This document shows, in pieces, positions 41,581 to 50,345 of a stretch of 64,000 nucleotides of DNA; within the stretch, counting starts at the first letter, position 1; the number at the start of each line of letters is the position of its first letter. The translations under genes were made by a program, and so were the position numbers. Origin of the DNA: Chitinophagaceae bacterium (GTDB lineage: Bacteria > Bacteroidota > Bacteroidia > Chitinophagales > Chitinophagaceae); assembly GCA_020403425.1 (NCBI GenBank), contig JADBXR010000019.1, positions 1-64,000 on the forward strand. The letters run 5' to 3'. Below the pieces are notes generated by a model. That model was given only the letters and a program-made list of their open reading frames with translations, ran no database searches and was not told the origin of the DNA.

Positions 41581-42216
41581 TTATTTATTGGGCTGCGGCG
41601 TGTACCGCAGGTAAGGTTTCACCACTTTCACCCCTTTCGGGAATTTCTTCACTGCGTCATCGGTCGTCACATTCAGGCCAACGATCACGTCCTCACCTTC
41701 TTTCCAGTCGGCAGGTGTGGCCACACTGTAACCAGAGGTCAGCTGCAGTGAATCGATCACACGTAAGACCTCTACAAAATTCCTTCCGGTAGAAGCGGGG
41801 TAAGTGATCATGAGTTTTATCTTTTTATCAGGACCAATGATGAACAATGAACGCACCGTGAAGGTTTCGGATGCATTCGGATGGATCATATCATAGGCGT
41901 GGGCGATGCTTTTGTCTTCGTCAGCAATGATGGGGAAACCCACAGACACATGCTGGGTCTCATTGATATCGCTGATCCAGTTCTTATGGCTCTCCACCGA
42001 ATCAACGCTCAGTGCCAGCACTTTCACATTACGTTTCTCAAATTCTGCCTGCAATGATGCAGTACGGCCCAGCTCCGTGGTACAGACCGGCGTATAATCG
42101 GCAGGGTGAGAGAAAAGTATCCCCCATCCATTACCCAGGTATTCATGAAAATCGATCTCACCGATAGTTGTCTTTGCCTTGAAGTTGGGAGCAATATCCC
42201 CTAAACGTAAACTCAT
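41581..42216 (-). CDS. 1-Cys peroxiredoxin (Prx6 type)
   Basis: The enzyme reduces hydrogen peroxide and organic hydroperoxides. The 211-residue protein has the peroxidatic Cys in DYTPVCTTELGRTASLQAEF (about residue 45) and no other Cys, so it is a 1-Cys type that needs an external thiol. FGLY-like and C-terminal swap segments of 2-Cys enzymes are absent, and RSLFIIGPDKKIKLMITYPA fits Prx6. It is monocistronic with a strong terminator. Confidence 0.94.
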   Translation of the reverse strand: MSLRLGDIAPNFKAKTTIGEIDFHEYLGNGWGILFSHPADYTPVCTTELGRTASLQAEFEKRNVKVLALSVDSVESHKNWISDINETQHVSVGFPIIADEDKSIAHAYDMIHPNASETFTVRSLFIIGPDKKIKLMITYPASTGRNFVEVLRVIDSLQLTSGYSVATPADWKEGEDVIVGLNVTTDDAVKKFPKGVKVVKPYLRYTPQPNK

Positions 42217-42318
42217 GTTCTTTGATTTTGTGTGGCGAAAATAACAATTTCCTATTAAAATGATAGACTAATTTTTCAGGTAAAAAAATAACAGCTGTTA
42301 GCATATGCCTGTTGTGGG

Positions 42319-43491
42319 TTATTTATCAGCACGTTTTCCGGAACCGAGTGTCCTGGCTTTTTTGAGGGATGTTTTTCCGAATGTGTTCTTCACATCATCG
42401 ATGGCTTTATAGAGTTTGTTCTTCTTTTCCGCATCATCGAACAAACTGGCCTGCACCGGGTGCTGTGTGAGTTCACTCAAACGCACACCGAGCAACCGAA
42501 CGGGTTGTCCTTTTCGGTATAGTTTATGGAAGAGGTCGATTGCGACTGGTATCAGCTCATCATCGCGCAAAGTATAATCAATGGTTGTCTGACGGGAAGT
42601 GGTCTCAAAATCAGGGTACCGGACCTTTACAGCGATACAACCCGTGAGTTTCTCATCCTGCCGGAGTTCAAAAGCCACTTTTTCGGTCATGCGAACCAAC
42701 TCACTCAGTAAACGTTCCTCATCCGTGATGTTCTCCTCGAAGGTATTTTCCGTCGAGATAGATTTGGCCTCATGGTACGCATGTACTTCCCCAAAATGCC
42801 TGCCTTGTGATTTTTGCCATAGATCGGCGCCATACTTCCCCAACTTTTTCTCCAGCATGGCCACCGGTGTATTGGCAAGGTCGCGGATGGTATGGATCCC
42901 CATCGACTTAAGCGTAAGAAAAGTATGTTCGCCCACACCGGGAAATTTATTGACAGGCAAGGGAGCCAGGAATTGTTTCTCCATACCGGGCTGCACAAAC
43001 AGGTAGCCATTGGGTTTGGCCTCATCGGTAGCGATCTTGGCGATCATCTTATTGGTAGCAAGACCGAAAGAGATCGGCAACTGTGTTTTCTCAATGATCT
43101 CGGAGCGAAGGTCTATCGTCCATTGATAGGGATCGAAGAACCTGTCCATCCCCGTAAGGTCCAGGTAGAACTCATCGATGGAAGCTTTTTCGAACAGCGG
43201 CGCTTTGGCAGCAATGATATCGGTGACCCAGCGTGAATACCGGCTATACTCCCCACGTGTACCACGGACCACGATGGCATGGGGACATAACTTCATGGCC
43301 CGGTTCATGGGCATGGCGCTGTGCACACCGAATTTCCGGGCCTCATAACTACAGCTGGTGACCACACCCCGCTCGCGCGAGCCACCCACGATCACTGGTT
43401 TGCCTTTGAGGGAAGGGTCGTTCAATACCTCTACACTCACAAAAAATGAGTCAAGGTCAAAATGGGCAATATAACGTTGGGGACCGTTCAT
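42319..43491 (-). CDS. dinB: DNA polymerase IV (Y family)
   Basis: DinB carries out translesion synthesis. The 390-residue protein shows the catalytic motifs YIAHFDLDSFFVSVEVLNDP (first Asp) and KASIDEFYLDLTGMDRFFDP (Ser-Ile-Asp-Glu), the SFGLATNKMIAKIATDEAKP motif, HhH and little-finger domains. The C-terminus carries RLLGVRLSELT before QASLFDD; a classic beta-clamp motif such as QLSLF is replaced by QASLF. It is divergent from the S41 peptidase gene. Confidence 0.95.
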   Translation of the reverse strand: MNGPQRYIAHFDLDSFFVSVEVLNDPSLKGKPVIVGGSRERGVVTSCSYEARKFGVHSAMPMNRAMKLCPHAIVVRGTRGEYSRYSRWVTDIIAAKAPLFEKASIDEFYLDLTGMDRFFDPYQWTIDLRSEIIEKTQLPISFGLATNKMIAKIATDEAKPNGYLFVQPGMEKQFLAPLPVNKFPGVGEHTFLTLKSMGIHTIRDLANTPVAMLEKKLGKYGADLWQKSQGRHFGEVHAYHEAKSISTENTFEENITDEERLLSELVRMTEKVAFELRQDEKLTGCIAVKVRYPDFETTSRQTTIDYTLRDDELIPVAIDLFHKLYRKGQPVRLLGVRLSELTQHPVQASLFDDAEKKNKLYKAIDDVKNTFGKTSLKKARTLGSGKRADK

Positions 43492-43601
43492 CCTGCGGGA
43501 AAGTTAGCAAAGTTCCCTGTTTTCGCCTTCTGTAAATCACCCTTTTATGTGAACGGAAAATGACGGGAAACCCGCTATTTTAGTCACTTCAAGCATTACC
43601 C

Positions 43602-45047
43602 ATGAAAATAGTTTTCCTGGTTTTGATGAGCCTCTCATTCGGTACGCTCCGGGCACAGAGAGGTGTCGTGTATGCAAAGGAACCTGCACCGGGCGACGGC
43701 TTCCGGAAAATAGCCAAAGTACAGTTGGCGGAAGATATCCGCTTTTGGCACAAAGTGATGGAAGAATCGCATGTGAACCTCTACCACACCATCAGCAGGG
43801 AAGCGCTCGGAAAAATGGAAACAGAACTACTGAACCAGTATGCAGACAGCATTGCACAAACGGATGCGGTTCTGCTTTTGGGTAAACTTTCGGCTGCGCT
43901 CAACGAAGGGCATATCGGTATGCCTTCCAATGCCGTTACGGACAGCCAGTATGCCAACTCGCTCCGTTTCCCTTTTCTGTTGCAAAAAGCGGAAGATGAT
44001 CAATGGATCGTGGATCGGGACCTCAGCACTGAACAAAGGCTGGGCATAAACGCAGCGATACTCGAAGTGAATGGCAGGTCCGTAACAGAACTCAACCAAC
44101 AGTTCAGGGAATATTATGGCGGACTGGAAACCTGGCGCAAACAGCAGATCGCCTCTTATGTCCGAAAATTATTATTCCTGCACGGCATCGGGAGCCCTTA
44201 CCGGATCAAAGCCCGCAAGGAAGACGGTACACTGATCGATTATATGGTACAAGGATATTCCAGGCAACAGGCAGACAGCCTGAATAAGGTACTGACCGCA
44301 ACCGTCAGCAATCCCGGTGATCCGTACACTTTCACGATGCTGCCCGATAATATTGCCTATATCAATTACCGGCATATGGTATCGCCATCCACATTGCCTT
44401 TCTCCACATTCCTGTATAACAGTTTTACAAAGATCAAAGAGGCCAATGCCATCGGTCTCATCATAGACCTCCGTGAGAATGGCGGCGGTAATTCTGTCTT
44501 TGGTGATTCACTGATCGGTTATTTCTCCACCACACCCTATATGCTTTCCGGTGGAATGAAATGGAAAAGCAGTAGCCACTACAAAGAATACCAACGGCTG
44601 CTGCAACAAAGCGGAGTGAACATGGATACGCGTTTCTACAATTCCATCAAAGATGGCGACACGTATTCGTACGTGAACAAGCAAAAACGTAAGCCGCTTA
44701 ATTCAGCATTGACCTTCACAGGCAGAACAGCGGTGCTGATCGGTCCGAATACTTTTTCAAGCGCCAATATGTTGGCAGACGGCATCAGATCCTACCGGCT
44801 GGCTACCCTGTTCGGGGAACCCACCGGTGAACCGGGTAACGATTTCGGGGAGATGTACCAGTTCATGCTTCCACATTCACACATCATTGCCAGGGCCTCT
44901 ACCAAGATGTTCACCAGGGCCGATGGTGACGAGAATAATTTTGATCCGATACTGCCGGACATACTGGTAAAACCAAGCTCCAGAGATCTGAAAGAAAAAA
45001 AGGACCCGGTTCTGGAAAGCGCCGTAAATTGGTTGAAGAAGCAATAG
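43602..45047 (+). CDS. Exported S41-family peptidase
   Basis: The 481-residue protein has a signal peptide (MKIVFLVLMSLSFGTLRAQR). A C-terminal tail-specific-protease-type domain follows, with DLRENGGGNSVFGDSLIGYF and GRTAVLIGPNTFSSANMLAD, where the Ser of SSAN is the likely nucleophile. An N-terminal ~150-residue region resembles the helical/PDZ part of this family. Substrates are unknown. It may be co-transcribed with the Crp-like regulator gene, which starts 8 bases after its stop. Confidence 0.87.
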   Translation: MKIVFLVLMSLSFGTLRAQRGVVYAKEPAPGDGFRKIAKVQLAEDIRFWHKVMEESHVNLYHTISREALGKMETELLNQYADSIAQTDAVLLLGKLSAALNEGHIGMPSNAVTDSQYANSLRFPFLLQKAEDDQWIVDRDLSTEQRLGINAAILEVNGRSVTELNQQFREYYGGLETWRKQQIASYVRKLLFLHGIGSPYRIKARKEDGTLIDYMVQGYSRQQADSLNKVLTATVSNPGDPYTFTMLPDNIAYINYRHMVSPSTLPFSTFLYNSFTKIKEANAIGLIIDLRENGGGNSVFGDSLIGYFSTTPYMLSGGMKWKSSSHYKEYQRLLQQSGVNMDTRFYNSIKDGDTYSYVNKQKRKPLNSALTFTGRTAVLIGPNTFSSANMLADGIRSYRLATLFGEPTGEPGNDFGEMYQFMLPHSHIIARASTKMFTRADGDENNFDPILPDILVKPSSRDLKEKKDPVLESAVNWLKKQ

Positions 45048-45054
45048 CCGAATC

Positions 45055-45669
45055 ATGCCATCTGAGATCCGCCAATCCGTGAATACCACTGTAGCCATTG
45101 AACAACTAAAACAGTTCATAGACCCGATCCATCCTTTAACGGAAGAGGAATGGACCGCATTTGCATCGATCTGGCAACCTTTCTCGGCCAAACGTAAGGA
45201 ACTGCTGACAGCAGCCGGTGAAACAGAGAAATACCTCTATTTTGTTACAGAAGGGGTGCAGCGCGCTTTTTACCTGGCCGAGGATGATAAGGAGGCCACC
45301 ATTGTTTTCACCTATCCCTTTTCTTTTTCAGGTGTGGCAGATTCGTTCTTACTGCAGCAGCCTTCCAAATACCACCTGGAGACCCTTACCAAAAGCGAGT
45401 TCATCCGGACCACTTACCAACAGGTGCAGGACCTGCTGGACCGCTACCACAATTTTGAACGGCTGATCCGGAAAGCCACCAGTTATACGATGGCAGGTGT
45501 ACTGGAACGACAGATAGAACTGCAGTGTTTTTCTGCAGAGCAAAAATTCAGGACCCTTTTAAAGCGAAGTCCGCATGTGCTTACACTCATCCCACATAAA
45601 TACCTGGCCTCCTATCTGGGTATTGATGCCACTACCTTCAGCAAATTGCTCGGGACGGTGAGAGTATAA
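45055..45669 (+). CDS. Crp/Fnr-family transcriptional regulator
   Basis: The 204-residue protein has a cyclic-nucleotide-binding-like jelly roll (about residues 35-125, LTAAGETEKYLYFVTEGVQR). A C-terminal winged helix follows, with LIPHKYLASYLGIDATTFSK as the likely recognition region. Key cAMP-binding residues (the RxAA-type phosphate cassette) are not evident, so it may respond to another signal or none. It starts 8 bases after the S41 peptidase gene. A palindrome (45718-45735) just downstream may be its target. Confidence 0.85.
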   Translation: MPSEIRQSVNTTVAIEQLKQFIDPIHPLTEEEWTAFASIWQPFSAKRKELLTAAGETEKYLYFVTEGVQRAFYLAEDDKEATIVFTYPFSFSGVADSFLLQQPSKYHLETLTKSEFIRTTYQQVQDLLDRYHNFERLIRKATSYTMAGVLERQIELQCFSAEQKFRTLLKRSPHVLTLIPHKYLASYLGIDATTFSKLLGTVRV

Positions 45670-45717
45670 GAAAAACAGGAATGAATAAAAGAACCTATTG
45701 ACAACAGAACAATAAAA

Positions 45718-45735
45718 TCTTGGTCTACACCAAGA
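45718..45735. promoter_or_regulatory. Palindromic operator candidate TCTTGGT-CTAC-ACCAAGA
   Basis: TCTTGGT (45718-45724) and ACCAAGA (45729-45735) are exact reverse complements with a 4-base spacer, and the flanking AA/TT extends it. It lies between the Crp-like gene and the DinB-fold gene, 50 bases before the latter's ATG. No T-run follows, which favours an operator over a terminator. Confidence 0.5.
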
Positions 45736-45784
45736 ATTATTCCCCGGCCCGGCGCCAGTTTTGTGGTATCAAAAACAAAATGAC

Positions 45785-46411
45785 ATGCCAGTTTACCTAT
45801 CACAAACCTTGACCGATTCGCTGATCGACCAGACAGATGCTTTTCTGAACAAAGCCGTAAGCGAGTGGCAGATGCTGCCCCATCACCAGTTCGCCTATAA
45901 GACCTCTCCGGAAAAATGGAGCGCCAACCAGTGCCTGATGCACCTGAACAGTTATGGTCGTTATTACCTGCCCAAAATAGAAAAAGCCATTGAGGATGCC
46001 ATACAGCAGCAACAGCAACCCGCTATCCGTTTTACTGCCGGCTGGCTGGGTAATTATTTCACACAGATGATGCTTCCGAAAGAGACCGGAGTTCCCGCCA
46101 AAAAAATGTCGGCTCCAAAAGAGCATACGCCCAAAAGCAATGAGGACAGCTATGCAGTGATCGCTGAATTCATTGAGCAGCAGGAAAAACTGTTACGCCT
46201 ATTACGGAAAGCCAAACAGGTTGATCTTAACAAGGTCAGGATACCCATCTCCATCGCCACCTTTATCAAACTGAAACTGGGAGACATCTTCCTCTTCCTG
46301 ATCGCCCACAACTACCGGCATATCCTGCAGGCAGAGCGTGCCTTGCAAAATGCAGGAGTTCCCTTAAAAAAGCTGGACGGGTTTGCAGTAAGGGGTGAAA
46401 TGATGAAATGA
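45785..46411 (+). CDS. DinB-superfamily (DinB_2) four-helix protein
   Basis: The start at 45785 (MPVYLSQTLTDSLIDQTDAF) gives 208 residues. WSANQCLMHLNSYGRYYLPK and IAHNYRHILQAERALQNAG carry the His residues expected for the metal site of DinB/YfiT-like thiol-transferase-fold proteins. The name refers to the damage-inducible DinB of Bacillus, not to polymerase IV. Function is unknown; thiol or metal chemistry is typical. A palindrome upstream suggests control by the adjacent Crp-like regulator. Confidence 0.82.
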   Translation: MPVYLSQTLTDSLIDQTDAFLNKAVSEWQMLPHHQFAYKTSPEKWSANQCLMHLNSYGRYYLPKIEKAIEDAIQQQQQPAIRFTAGWLGNYFTQMMLPKETGVPAKKMSAPKEHTPKSNEDSYAVIAEFIEQQEKLLRLLRKAKQVDLNKVRIPISIATFIKLKLGDIFLFLIAHNYRHILQAERALQNAGVPLKKLDGFAVRGEMMK

Positions 46412-46412
46412 T

Positions 46413-46486
46413 GGATTACCGGATTATGGATTGGCGGATTGATCGAAGAGGCGATGGGAGCGTGTTGCCAATCCGTCAATCCATTC
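46413..46486. repeat. GGATTA-word palindrome between convergent genes
   Basis: The left arm (46413-46445) repeats GGATTAC/GGATTAT/GGATTGG/CGGATTG words. The right arm (46467-46485) is TGCCAATCCGTCAATCCAT, partly complementary to TGGATTGGCGGATTGA. It fills the gap between the DinB-fold gene and the thioesterase gene. Confidence 0.6.
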
Positions 46487-46883
46487 ACAAAAATCTTCTG
46501 AGCATCGGTTCCTCAATGCGCCGGGGGCGGCCGGTGACCTTATCAAGAAGTACCCAGACACTTTTTGCTGTGATGATCCTTTTCTGGTCGGCAGGGCGGA
46601 TGATCTCGTAGTGTCTGTCCCAGCTAACGGTACCATGTTCGCCTGTCCAGGTACGGATCAGGAGTTCATCGCCCAGCACGGCCGGGTGCAGGTAATCGAT
46701 CTCATGGCGGCGTACCACCCACACCACTTCTTTTTCCTGATCACTTAAAGCGATACTATGCCAATGTTTATCAGCCACATCCTGCATGAACTGTACGTAG
46801 ACCACATTGTTGACGTGCTCAAGTTCATCGATATGCTCCTGCATCACTTTGATGCGATACTCAAATACGGGACCTGGTTCCAT
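46485..46883 (-). CDS. Acyl-CoA thioesterase (hot-dog fold, 4HBT family)
   Basis: The 132-residue protein has the 4HBT pattern IDELEHVNNVVYVQFMQDVA near the N-terminus, in which the Asp/Glu before HVNN is catalytic. The later strands are HEIDYLHPAVLGDELLIRTW and SVWVLLDKVTGRPRRI. The family hydrolyses acyl-CoA thioesters. It lies 20 bases downstream of rimM on the same strand and is probably co-transcribed with it. Confidence 0.9.
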   Translation of the reverse strand: MEPGPVFEYRIKVMQEHIDELEHVNNVVYVQFMQDVADKHWHSIALSDQEKEVVWVVRRHEIDYLHPAVLGDELLIRTWTGEHGTVSWDRHYEIIRPADQKRIITAKSVWVLLDKVTGRPRRIEEPMLRRFL

Positions 46884-46903
46884 GGACTGTTATGATAAAA
46901 GGA

Positions 46904-47422
46904 CTATCTGTAGATATCAAGCAGGCCATCGGGCAAAATCACATATACCTGCTTTTTCTGGTGGTCGATCCTGTCGAGTGATTCTGCATGTAAGGGTATC
47001 AGGGCTTCTTTACCGTCGAGACTGATGCGCAGCAGTACCTGGTGGGGTTGTTCTATCACTTCCTCTATCGGTCCCAGGTTCTCATCCTCATCCGTGATCA
47101 CTTCGAATCCCAGCAGGGAGATCGGCGCCGTTTTGCCGGCCAGTTTCCGGAAGTCCTCATCCAATAACCATACATTCTTTGAGGTCACTCTCGCTGCTGT
47201 CTCGCGCGTATTCACTCCTTCCAGTTTCACATAGGTCTCTTCGGTATCCTTTGCCTTCGACGACTCAACGAAATAGGGCAGATAAGACCCCTTATGTTCC
47301 TCAATGAATATGGCTTCTATATCTTTCAGCACCGTTTTTTTTCCCAATGCATGTTTCAGGATCACTTCTCCCTGCAACCCAAAGGCTGCTACGATACGTC
47401 CTATGTTGATGTAATCTTTCAT
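46904..47422 (-). CDS. rimM: 16S rRNA processing protein RimM
   Basis: RimM helps mature the 30S head. The start at 47420-47422 (MKDYINIGRIVAAFGLQGEV) gives 172 residues; the upstream ATG at 47479 lies close to the rpsP terminator and is rejected. The N-terminal beta-barrel has the GLQGEV motif, and the C-terminal PRC-barrel domain includes LGFEVITDEDENLGPIEEVI and ALIPLHAESLDRIDHQKKQV. It follows rpsP, but a terminator (47510-47539) separates them. Confidence 0.94.
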   Translation of the reverse strand: MKDYINIGRIVAAFGLQGEVILKHALGKKTVLKDIEAIFIEEHKGSYLPYFVESSKAKDTEETYVKLEGVNTRETAARVTSKNVWLLDEDFRKLAGKTAPISLLGFEVITDEDENLGPIEEVIEQPHQVLLRISLDGKEALIPLHAESLDRIDHQKKQVYVILPDGLLDIYR

Positions 47423-47447
47423 CGATATGCAAGTTACTTTAATCCCC

Positions 47448-47485
47448 CATAAAGCGGGCCTTTGCGTCTTTGCAAGCAAATTTTC
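47448..47485. repeat. Fragment of the CTTTGCG-word repeat between rpsP and rimM
   Basis: GGGCCTTTGCGTCTTTGCAAG lies at about 47456-47476, matching the CTTTGCG words of the palindrome at 63245-63298. No complementary arm is present here. Confidence 0.45.
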
Positions 47486-47509
47486 CCTTCAGGGCCGGGT
47501 TTTACACAC

Positions 47510-47539
47510 AAAAGCCCGAAACTTTCGAATCGGGCTTTT
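47510..47539 (-). terminator. Rho-independent terminator of rpsP
   Basis: A perfect 10-bp stem (AAAAGCCCGA/TCGGGCTTTT) around a 10-base loop lies 27 bases after the rpsP stop. T-runs exist on both strands. Confidence 0.9.
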
Positions 47540-47565
47540 GGCTGGAATATTGTAAGTCGTACTTA

Positions 47566-48039
47566 CTAAGCTTCAGCTGGTGCTTCAGCAGCACCTTCAG
47601 AGGGGGCTTCTTCCTGCTTAACTTCCACTTTTTTTACAACGGGAACGTAAGCTTTCTTAGCTCTCTGCGTGTTCTTGTGCTCGTTAGAACGACGTGTAAC
47701 GTTAGCTTCATGCGCTTCGTGCCATGCCTGGAATTTGGTCATAGCCGCGGCCTGGTCGAACAATCCCAGGCTCACACCTCTCAGCAGGTGCTTCAGGTAC
47801 AATACTCCCTTGAAAGAGAGGATTCGGCGTACAGTATCGGTGGGTTGAGCACCTTTGTTCAGCCACTCCAGGGCCTTCTGACGGTCCAACTGAATGGTTG
47901 CTGGTACTGTAAGCGGGTTGTAAGTTCCAACCTTCTGGATGAACTTACCATCTCTTGGTGCACGGGCATCGGCCACTACGATGAAGTAGAACGGACGCTT
48001 TTTGCTGCCGTGACGCTGTAGTCTGATTTTGACTGCCAT
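47566..48039 (-). CDS. rpsP: 30S ribosomal protein S16
   Basis: The start at 48037-48039 ([20 protein letters not shown]) is the canonical S16 N-terminus; the longer open frame up to 48144 crosses the promoter. The 157-residue protein has an S16 domain of about 80 residues plus a C-terminal extension rich in Ala, Glu and Lys ([20 protein letters not shown]), typical of Bacteroidota S16. A TACATTTG promoter and a 60-base leader precede it. Confidence 0.96.
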   Translation of the reverse strand: MAVKIRLQRHGSKKRPFYFIVVADARAPRDGKFIQKVGTYNPLTVPATIQLDRQKALEWLNKGAQPTDTVRRILSFKGVLYLKHLLRGVSLGLFDQAAAMTKFQAWHEAHEANVTRRSNEHKNTQRAKKAYVPVVKKVEVKQEEAPSEGAAEAPAEA

Positions 48040-48379
48040 GTTAAATAGAAATTTAAAGGCGTTAAGAAATTGGTTAATCCGGCTAAGAATAACCGGACGG
48101 CAAATGTAAAGGGAAAAGAGAATTTTTCCAAGACCGTCTGTCAAGGAATTATTAAATTATTGTTTCCCAGGCGCTTGTGCAGCATTTAGGCACCCCTTGC
48201 GTCGCACAGTTCGGCTTTGGAGGGCCAATTGGGCTATAGTGTGGTATGGCATTTTCACCGCAGAGCCGGGGAGAACCGGAGGTAACGCAAAGGGTCCGGT
48301 TATCTGCCGTCCCATTCCTGCTGCGGGCAGTACCTCCCCTCAACATTCATCTGTTCCTTGCTCCTCCGTTCAACATTCC
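48040..48379. other. rpsP leader and repeat-like intergenic region before ffh
   Basis: 48040-48100 is the rpsP leader, with a small CCGG...CCGG hairpin at 48080-48097. 48150-48379 has no gene. It holds GC-rich fragments (CACCCCTTGCGTCGC at about 48191 and ACGCAAAGGGTCC at about 48285) that are partly complementary, and two GAATGTTGA words near 48340-48375. I see no SRP RNA, although ffh is adjacent. Confidence 0.4.
48101..48131 (-). promoter_or_regulatory. rpsP promoter
   Basis: On the minus strand TTGG (complement of 48128-48131) and TACATTTG (48101-48108) are separated by 19 bases, an exact -7 match with standard spacing. The start lies about 62 bases downstream. Confidence 0.75.
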
Positions 48380-49702
48380 CTACCTTTTCATACCCGGGAA
48401 CCGGCCACCCATCGGCATATTGTTCATCATCTTCATCATCTGCTTCATCTGCTCGAACTGTTTCATGAATGCATTCACTTCGGCCATATCCTTACCACTG
48501 CCTTTCGCGATCCGCTGACGGCGTGAGGGAGTGAGTGAATCGGGGTTGGCCCTTTCGAAAGGTGTCATGGAACTGATCATCGCTTCGATCCCTTTGAACG
48601 CGTCATCCTTGATATCGATGTCCTTCATGGCTTTGCCCACACCGGGTATCATGCCCATCAGGTCTTTCAGGTTACCCATTTTTTTGATCTGCTGCAGCTG
48701 GTCCATAAAATCCTGGAAATCGAACTGGTTCTTCCGGATCTTCTTCTCCAGTTTTTTGGCTTCTGCCTCATCGTACTGGGCCTGCGCTTTCTCTACCAGG
48801 CTGGTGATATCTCCCATACCCAGGATACGCTGCGCCATACGATCGGGATAGAACACATCCAGTGTATCCATCTTCTCGCCGCTGCTCACGAACTTGATCG
48901 GTTTGTTAACCGTGTACTTGATCGAGAGTGCCGCACCACCCCGGGTATCGCCATCCAGTTTGGTCAGTACCACACCGGTGAAATCCAAGCGGTCATTGAA
49001 GGCTTTGGCAGTGTTCACCGCATCCTGGCCCGTCATGGAATCCACTACGAACAGTATCTCGGCCGGATTCACGGCAGATTTGATATTGGCCACTTCTGTC
49101 ATCATCGCCTCATCAATGGCCAAGCGGCCGGCGGTATCGATGATGATCACATTCTTATTCTTTGCTTTCGCTTCCTTGATCGCGTTCTGTGCAATGGCAA
49201 CCGCGTCTTTGTTCTCCCTTTCGCTGTATACGTCCACGCCAACCTGCTCTGCCAGTACGGTCAGCTGGTCTATCGCCGCGGGGCGGTAGATATCTGCTGC
49301 CACCAGCAATACCGATTTACCTTTTTTGGTCTTCAGGTAATTGGCCAGTTTACCGGTGAACGTGGTCTTACCGCTACCCTGCAGACCCGCAACCAGTATG
49401 ATGGCCGGGTTACCCGACACATTGAACTGCGCTTCGGATCCACCCATCAGTTCGGTCAGCTCATCCTGAACGATCTTCACCATCAGTTGTCCGGGACTGA
49501 TCGCATTGATCACTTTTTCACCAGTGGCTTTTTCCTTTACCTTATCGGTGAACTCCTTAGCAATCTTGAAATTCACATCCGCATCGATCAGAGCACGACG
49601 GATATCTTTTACCGTATTGGCAATATTGAGGTCATTGATCCTTGCCTCCCCTTTGAGGTTCTTAAAGGCCGATTCGAGCTTCTCGCTGAGAGAGTTAAAC
49701 AT
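48380..49702 (-). CDS. ffh: Signal recognition particle protein Ffh (SRP54)
   Basis: Ffh binds signal peptides and SRP RNA and targets ribosomes to the membrane via FtsY. The 440-residue protein has the four-helix N domain, the G domain with VAGLQGSGKTTFTGKLANYL, DTAGRLAIDEAM and LTKLDGDTRGGAALSI, and the methionine-rich M domain ending in MMKMMNNMPMGGRFPGMKR. Length fits the family. Confidence 0.97.
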   Translation of the reverse strand: MFNSLSEKLESAFKNLKGEARINDLNIANTVKDIRRALIDADVNFKIAKEFTDKVKEKATGEKVINAISPGQLMVKIVQDELTELMGGSEAQFNVSGNPAIILVAGLQGSGKTTFTGKLANYLKTKKGKSVLLVAADIYRPAAIDQLTVLAEQVGVDVYSERENKDAVAIAQNAIKEAKAKNKNVIIIDTAGRLAIDEAMMTEVANIKSAVNPAEILFVVDSMTGQDAVNTAKAFNDRLDFTGVVLTKLDGDTRGGAALSIKYTVNKPIKFVSSGEKMDTLDVFYPDRMAQRILGMGDITSLVEKAQAQYDEAEAKKLEKKIRKNQFDFQDFMDQLQQIKKMGNLKDLMGMIPGVGKAMKDIDIKDDAFKGIEAMISSMTPFERANPDSLTPSRRQRIAKGSGKDMAEVNAFMKQFEQMKQMMKMMNNMPMGGRFPGMKR

Positions 49703-49762
49703 ACATCACTGATTTTATGATTGTTCGTATGATTCCGCAGAATCTTTTGTTACTGCTGATAC

Positions 49763-50149
49763 TTACAAATGGTTATTTACAAAACGTTTTATCTGAAGGC
49801 TTTCTGTTCCAAAGTTCACTAACAGTCCGACTTCCAGGTTGAATAGTTTAAGGTAGTTGATGACCTGGTTGAAATGAATCTTCTCTAATTGATTGACGGT
49901 CTTTAATTCTACCAATACTTTTTCATCCACCAATACATCTATCCTTTTCTTTCCAATCAGCTTTCCTTTATAATGAACAGGCAACTCCTTTTCGCTCTCA
50001 AAAAGCATTCCCATATCGGTTAATTCAAGTAACAAAGCCCTGTGAAAGATGTTTTCCGTAAAATTACCTCCACCAAGGTTTCTGTGTACTGTCATCGCCG
50101 CCCCAATGATCTTCTCCGTTATGCTTGCATACTTATAGTTATCTACCAT
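49763..50149 (-). CDS. GxxExxY-family protein (PD-(D/E)XK nuclease-like) with altered motif
   Basis: The start at 50147-50149 (MVDNYKYASITEKIIGAAMT) gives 128 residues. The family's name motif reads NFTENIF here, so the Gly is Asn and the Tyr is Phe; the central Glu is kept. The nuclease-like core KKRIDVLVDEKVLVELKTVN contains the D-x(n)-E-x-K pattern. The C-terminal QVINYLKLFNLEVGLLVNFG matches the family. Its function is unknown. Such genes are scattered in Bacteroidota and may belong to defence or mobile-element functions. Confidence 0.87.
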   Translation of the reverse strand: MVDNYKYASITEKIIGAAMTVHRNLGGGNFTENIFHRALLLELTDMGMLFESEKELPVHYKGKLIGKKRIDVLVDEKVLVELKTVNQLEKIHFNQVINYLKLFNLEVGLLVNFGTESLQIKRFVNNHL

Positions 50150-50203
50150 AACCGATAAATAAAAAAGTGAATACGACAAAGGTCATACCCACTTAACTGG
50201 TTG

Positions 50204-50211
50204 CAAATATA
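50204..50211 (-). promoter_or_regulatory. -7 box (TATATTTG) upstream of the GxxExxY gene
   Basis: The minus strand reads TATATTTG, an exact TAnnTTTG match, 54 bases before the ATG. No -33 element at standard spacing was found. Confidence 0.4.
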
Positions 50212-50345
50212 AATTCAAGAAACGATTAATGCGCAGATTTTCCCGGAAACAGTATTAATCCTGCGTATATACACCTAAACCCTGACAACAATAGCCGCCC
50301 AACAGGCCCAGATCATATAAATCATAAAAAATCATACCATCTGAG

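Noticed and set aside
48150-48379. SRP RNA next to ffh
   Set aside because: The conserved 4.5S RNA tetraloop and asymmetric-loop sequences were not seen; the region contains repeat-like fragments.
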